Below are positions 40,783-44,171 of a stretch of DNA of 44,171 bases, piece after piece. Both the position numbers and the translations under genes were made by a program. Under the pieces are notes generated by a model. It ran no database searches and was not told the origin of the DNA. It saw nothing but the letters and a program-made list of their open reading frames with translations. The stretch's first letter is position 1; the number at the start of each line of letters is the position of its first letter. Source of the stretch: Fimbriimonadaceae bacterium (GTDB taxonomy: Bacteria; Armatimonadota; Fimbriimonadia; Fimbriimonadales; Fimbriimonadaceae); assembly GCA_026129685.1 (NCBI GenBank), contig JAHCHO010000015.1, positions 1 to 44,171 on the forward strand. Reading direction: 5' to 3'.

Positions 40783-42084
40783 GTGAATACACTAAAAATC
40801 CGCGGCGGCAAGCCGCTCATCGGGGAACTGGAAGTCCCCGGAAGTAAGAACTCGGCACTGGCCATTCTCAGTTCCGTCATCCTCTGCGAAGGAGAGGTGA
40901 TGCTGGAGCACGTCCCGAACGTCTCCGACACCTTGACCAAGCTCGAGCTCCTGCACACCTTTGGCGTCCGCACACAGTGGGTTGAGGGCTCCCTGCTGAT
41001 CGACGCCGGTGAGTTGCGCTCCGCCGAGCCCGATCCCGACGCCGTTGGCCGAATCCGCACCGGCTTCTACCTGCTCGGCCCCCTGTTGGCCCGCTTGGGC
41101 CACGTGCGCCTTCCCGCCCCCGGCGGATGCAAGATTGGTGCCCGCCCGGTGGATTTCCACGTCAAGGGCCTGCGGCTGTTGGGCGCCGAGATTGAACTGG
41201 AGAACGGCTACTACATCGCGCGTGCCGACCGGCTCGTGGGCGCCGAGATTTACCTCGACTTCCCGAGCGCGGGCGCGACGCAACACCTGATGTCCACCGC
41301 GACCCTCGCCGAAGGCATCACGACCATCCAGAACGCCGCCATCGAGCCGGAGGTCGTCAGCCTCGCGGAGTTCCTCAACCGCATGGGCGCCCGGATCGAA
41401 GGGGCCGGAACCGGCACCATCACCGTGATCGGGGTCGAGCGGCTGGAACCCTGCCAGTTCCGAATCCCCGCCGACCGCCTCCAAGCGGGAACCTTCCTCC
41501 TCGCCGGGGCAATCACTCAGGGTGACGTCACCGTCCACGGCATCATGCCGGACCATCAGACTCCGGTCGTGAACAAACTGCGGGAGGCGGGAGCCATCGT
41601 CCACGAGGGACCCGACTGGGTCCGCGTCTCCTCCGTCGGTCGCTTGGACGCTATCCAAGTCAAGACGATGCCCTACCCCGGTTTCCCCACCGACATGCAG
41701 CAGCCCATGGCGGCCGTGCTCGCCCTCGCCGACGGAACCAGCCTGATCGACGAAACGATCTACGAAAGCCGGATCGGCCATATCTCCGAACTGAACCGAA
41801 TGGGCGCCCGAATCCAACTTCAGGGACGAGCTTCCGTCATCACCGGCGTCGAGCGGCTCAAGGGCGCCGTCGTGGAGGCGTCCGACCTACGGGCCGGCGC
41901 CGCCCTCTGTCTCGCGGGGCTGGCCGCGCACGGCGAGACCACCGTGCGCAACGTGCACTTTATCGACCGGGGCTACGAGAACCTGGAGGCGATTCTGACC
42001 GGCCTCGGCGCGGACGTCGTTCGGCTCGACGCGAACGGGAAACGCGTCGAGGTAACCCAAGCGGGGCCCGGCATTCCACGTTGA
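40783..42084 (+). CDS. murA: UDP-N-acetylglucosamine 1-carboxyvinyltransferase
   Basis: 433-aa MurA, which transfers enolpyruvate from PEP to UDP-GlcNAc, the first committed step of peptidoglycan synthesis. Key residues K22 (PGSKNSALAIL) and the catalytic C116 (GGCKIGARPVDFH) are present. Because the active-site residue is Cys, not Asp, the enzyme should be alkylated by fosfomycin. The domains are tandem EPT repeats. GTG 40783 has a strong Shine-Dalgarno sequence. Its stop overlaps the mreB start (TTGA), coupling cell-wall precursor synthesis to shape determination. Confidence 0.97.
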   Translation: MNTLKIRGGKPLIGELEVPGSKNSALAILSSVILCEGEVMLEHVPNVSDTLTKLELLHTFGVRTQWVEGSLLIDAGELRSAEPDPDAVGRIRTGFYLLGPLLARLGHVRLPAPGGCKIGARPVDFHVKGLRLLGAEIELENGYYIARADRLVGAEIYLDFPSAGATQHLMSTATLAEGITTIQNAAIEPEVVSLAEFLNRMGARIEGAGTGTITVIGVERLEPCQFRIPADRLQAGTFLLAGAITQGDVTVHGIMPDHQTPVVNKLREAGAIVHEGPDWVRVSSVGRLDAIQVKTMPYPGFPTDMQQPMAAVLALADGTSLIDETIYESRIGHISELNRMGARIQLQGRASVITGVERLKGAVVEASDLRAGAALCLAGLAAHGETTVRNVHFIDRGYENLEAILTGLGADVVRLDANGKRVEVTQAGPGIPR

Positions 42085-43094
42085 GGCTCGTTCCCGAGAT
42101 CGGGATTGACCTGGGCACGGCGAACATCCTCGTGTTCCGCCGGGGCAAGGGCATCGTTCTTCGGGAACCCACCGTGGTCGCCATCAACAACCAGAACGGG
42201 CGCGTCTTGGCCGTCGGCTCGGAAGCCCGAGAAATGCTCGGGCGCACCCCCGGGAACATCTCGGCCATCCGACCGCTTCGCGACGGCGTTATCGCGGACT
42301 ACACGACCACCCAGAAGATGATGGAGTACCTCCTGAACAAGGTCTGCGGCAAGCGCCGTCTGTTCGGGCCCACCGTCCTCGTCTGCGTTCCCAGCGGAGT
42401 CACCAACGTCGAGCGGCGCGCCGTCCTCCAGGCCACCAAGCAAGCGGGCGCCGGAACCGCCATGACGATCGAGGAACCGATGGCCGCCGCCATCGGCGCC
42501 GGCCTCCCCATCGCCAGCCCCGGCGGCAACATGGTTGTGGATATCGGCGGCGGTACCTCCGACATCGCCGTCATCAGCCTCGGCGCCCCCGTTATCGCCC
42601 AGAGCCTCCGGGTCGGCGGCAACAAGTTGGACGAGGCGATCATCCGCCACATGCGGAACGCCTTCAACCTCATGGTCGGGGAGCCGACCGCCGAGGAGAT
42701 CAAGATTCGCATCGGCTCCGCCTACCCCCTCGAACAGGAACTCACCATGGAAGTCCGCGGTCGAGACATGATCGCCGGACTCCCGAAGACCGTCACCATC
42801 AGCAGCGAGGAAATCCGCGAGGCCCTCGCCGATCCGGTCCGCCAAATCGCCGAAAAGGTCTGTCAGGTCCTTGAGGAAACGCCTCCCGAGCTCGCATCCG
42901 ACATCATCGAACGCGGCATCACCCTCACCGGCGGCGGCGCGCTGTTGCGCGGACTCGACAAGCTCCTCTACACCGTCACCGATATCCCCGTCCGCGTTGC
43001 GGACAACGCCCTCGAGTGCGTCGCGCTCGGGACCGGCAAGGCGCTCGAAGAAGTCGATCGTATCAAGGCGAGCGGCGCTGTCTCCACGATCTAG
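42081..43094 (+). CDS. mreB: rod shape-determining protein MreB
   Basis: 337-aa bacterial actin. The phosphate 1 loop is GIDLGTANILVF, phosphate 2 is VDIGGGTSDIAVISLG, the adenosine motif is GGGALLRGLDKLL, and an MreB-specific EEPMAAAIGAGLPI segment is present. It forms filaments under the membrane that guide elongasome movement. TTG start at 42081, within the murA stop (TTGA). No mreC or mreD follows; the next gene is an unrelated DUF454 protein, so the usual mreBCD cluster is broken. Confidence 0.96.
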   Translation: MRLVPEIGIDLGTANILVFRRGKGIVLREPTVVAINNQNGRVLAVGSEAREMLGRTPGNISAIRPLRDGVIADYTTTQKMMEYLLNKVCGKRRLFGPTVLVCVPSGVTNVERRAVLQATKQAGAGTAMTIEEPMAAAIGAGLPIASPGGNMVVDIGGGTSDIAVISLGAPVIAQSLRVGGNKLDEAIIRHMRNAFNLMVGEPTAEEIKIRIGSAYPLEQELTMEVRGRDMIAGLPKTVTISSEEIREALADPVRQIAEKVCQVLEETPPELASDIIERGITLTGGGALLRGLDKLLYTVTDIPVRVADNALECVALGTGKALEEVDRIKASGAVSTI

Positions 43095-43159
43095 TAAGGA
43101 TTCGTTCCCTGCCGCAACTCGGCGTCAGTTTCGCAAAGCCGATCGCCAACCCCGGACCG

Positions 43160-43165
43160 CATACT
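43160..43165 (+). promoter_or_regulatory. -10 hexamer (CATACT), leaderless-type
   Basis: CATACT ends 9 nt before GTG 43175, supporting that GTG as the start of the DUF454 gene. No -35 seen. Confidence 0.4.
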
Positions 43166-43174
43166 GGCATCCTC

Positions 43175-43624
43175 GTGCCCGCCGAAACCGAGCCGATTCC
43201 GCGGATCGCCCGCCAAACGCCCGTTCGCTGGGCGTTCCTGGCGCTCGGGTGCGTCAGCGTGACCAGCGGCGTCATCGGGCACTTCGTGCCCATCTGGCCC
43301 TCCACCGTCTTCTATCTCATCGCCCTCTGGTGCTTCAAACGATCCAGTCCGCGGCTCGAGGCCGCCATCCTCGATCACCGGATCATCGGGCCTCCCCTTC
43401 GCGACTGGCAGGAGTATCGCGGCATCCGTGCGGGTACGCGGCGCACCGCCCTGATCACCCTCTGGGTCGGACTCGCCGTATCGGCGGCGATCGCCCGCCG
43501 TCTCGAGGTGTACGCCATCTTGGGCGCCGTCGCGATCGGGGTCACCTGGTACCTCTTCACCCGACCCACCGTCCCTGAGCCGTGCCCGGAGGGTCCACGG
43601 TCGGCGCCCGACGAGCCGGTGTAG
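43175..43624 (+). CDS. DUF454 (YbaN-like) inner-membrane protein
   Basis: 149 aa with three or four hydrophobic helices. The DUF454 pattern is visible: VRWAFLALGCVSVTSGVIGHFVP, PIWPSTVFYLIALWCFKRSS, DHRIIGPPLRDWQEYRGIR, then a pair of helices (LITLWVGLAVSAAIA, YAILGAVAIGVTWYLF). The family is conserved but functionally uncharacterised. The frame is open further upstream over the end of mreB; GTG 43175 is preferred for homology and the hexamer 9 nt before it. Its TAG stop is also the start of the tRNA-Val -10 element. Confidence 0.8.
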   Translation: MPAETEPIPRIARQTPVRWAFLALGCVSVTSGVIGHFVPIWPSTVFYLIALWCFKRSSPRLEAAILDHRIIGPPLRDWQEYRGIRAGTRRTALITLWVGLAVSAAIARRLEVYAILGAVAIGVTWYLFTRPTVPEPCPEGPRSAPDEPV

Positions 43625-43627
43625 AAT
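43622..43627 (+). promoter_or_regulatory. -10 hexamer (TAGAAT) of tRNA-Val
   Basis: TAGAAT overlaps the stop codon of the DUF454 gene (TAG 43622-43624) and lies 14 nt before the tRNA 5' end, giving a leader of about 8 nt. Confidence 0.6.
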
Positions 43628-43641
43628 CGGTCCGCCCGCCC

Positions 43642-44171
<530 letters not shown>

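Overview
This is a GC-rich chromosomal window packed with bacterial housekeeping genes. The gene content suggests Armatimonadota, perhaps the Fimbriimonadia. That placement is inference from style and content: a free-standing C-terminal half of CarB, a dockerin-tailed subtilase, Asp-box propeller and DinB proteins, and many start codons only 6-9 nt behind a -10 hexamer. No rRNA or unambiguous phylogenetic marker was compared.

Layout. 1-6.4 kb: a receiver-only response regulator, an enoyl-CoA hydratase overlapping a biotin carboxylase subunit (leucine-degradation type), and dnaE. 6.4-9.4 kb, minus strand: a subtilase with C-terminal dockerin repeats and a two-DTG aspartyl protease with a PDZ domain. 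9.5-12.9 kb: a small zinc-ribbon protein, a SpoU methyltransferase, aat with a SAM methyltransferase, a DinB protein, and initiator tRNA-fMet, whose gene overlaps the 3' end of a membrane coiled-coil gene. 12.9-17 kb, minus strand: a large uncharacterised glycosidase-like protein, then an operon of a zf-TFIIB protein and a TerC/Alx transporter headed by a complete manganese (yybP-ykoY) riboswitch with its terminator. 17-27 kb: a secreted coiled-coil protein with 81-bp repeats, a second DinB protein, the C-terminal half of carB, an aldo/keto reductase, a small possible nuclease-fold protein, a secreted GH42-like protein, an LmeA-like protein and YgfZ.

27-31.5 kb, minus strand: secE-nusG and tig-clpP-clpX (translation, protein export, proteolysis). 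31.6-34.1 kb: a secreted Asp-box propeller. 34.2-36.9 kb: SRP RNA followed by dnaX-ybaB-recR, a widely conserved order. 37-39.9 kb: a periplasmic adaptor and MacB/FtsX-type permease pair without an ATPase gene. 39.9-43.6 kb: upp, murA-mreB and a DUF454 membrane protein. The right edge has tRNA-Val(UAC), immediately followed on the opposite strand by the C-terminal part of what looks like a large serine recombinase. This is probably one end of an element integrated at the tRNA and continuing beyond the window.

Most striking: (1) the Mn riboswitch, whose closing helix P1 and terminator compete for the same bases, controlling an unexpected zinc-finger gene before terC; (2) the recurrent hexamer-to-start spacing that implies leaderless mRNAs for isolated or first genes, while genes inside operons often show Shine-Dalgarno sequences; (3) a protein-coding gene whose stop codon lies in the anticodon loop of tRNA-fMet; (4) the tRNA-Val/recombinase junction; (5) split carB and a biotin carboxylase without its biotinyl domain.
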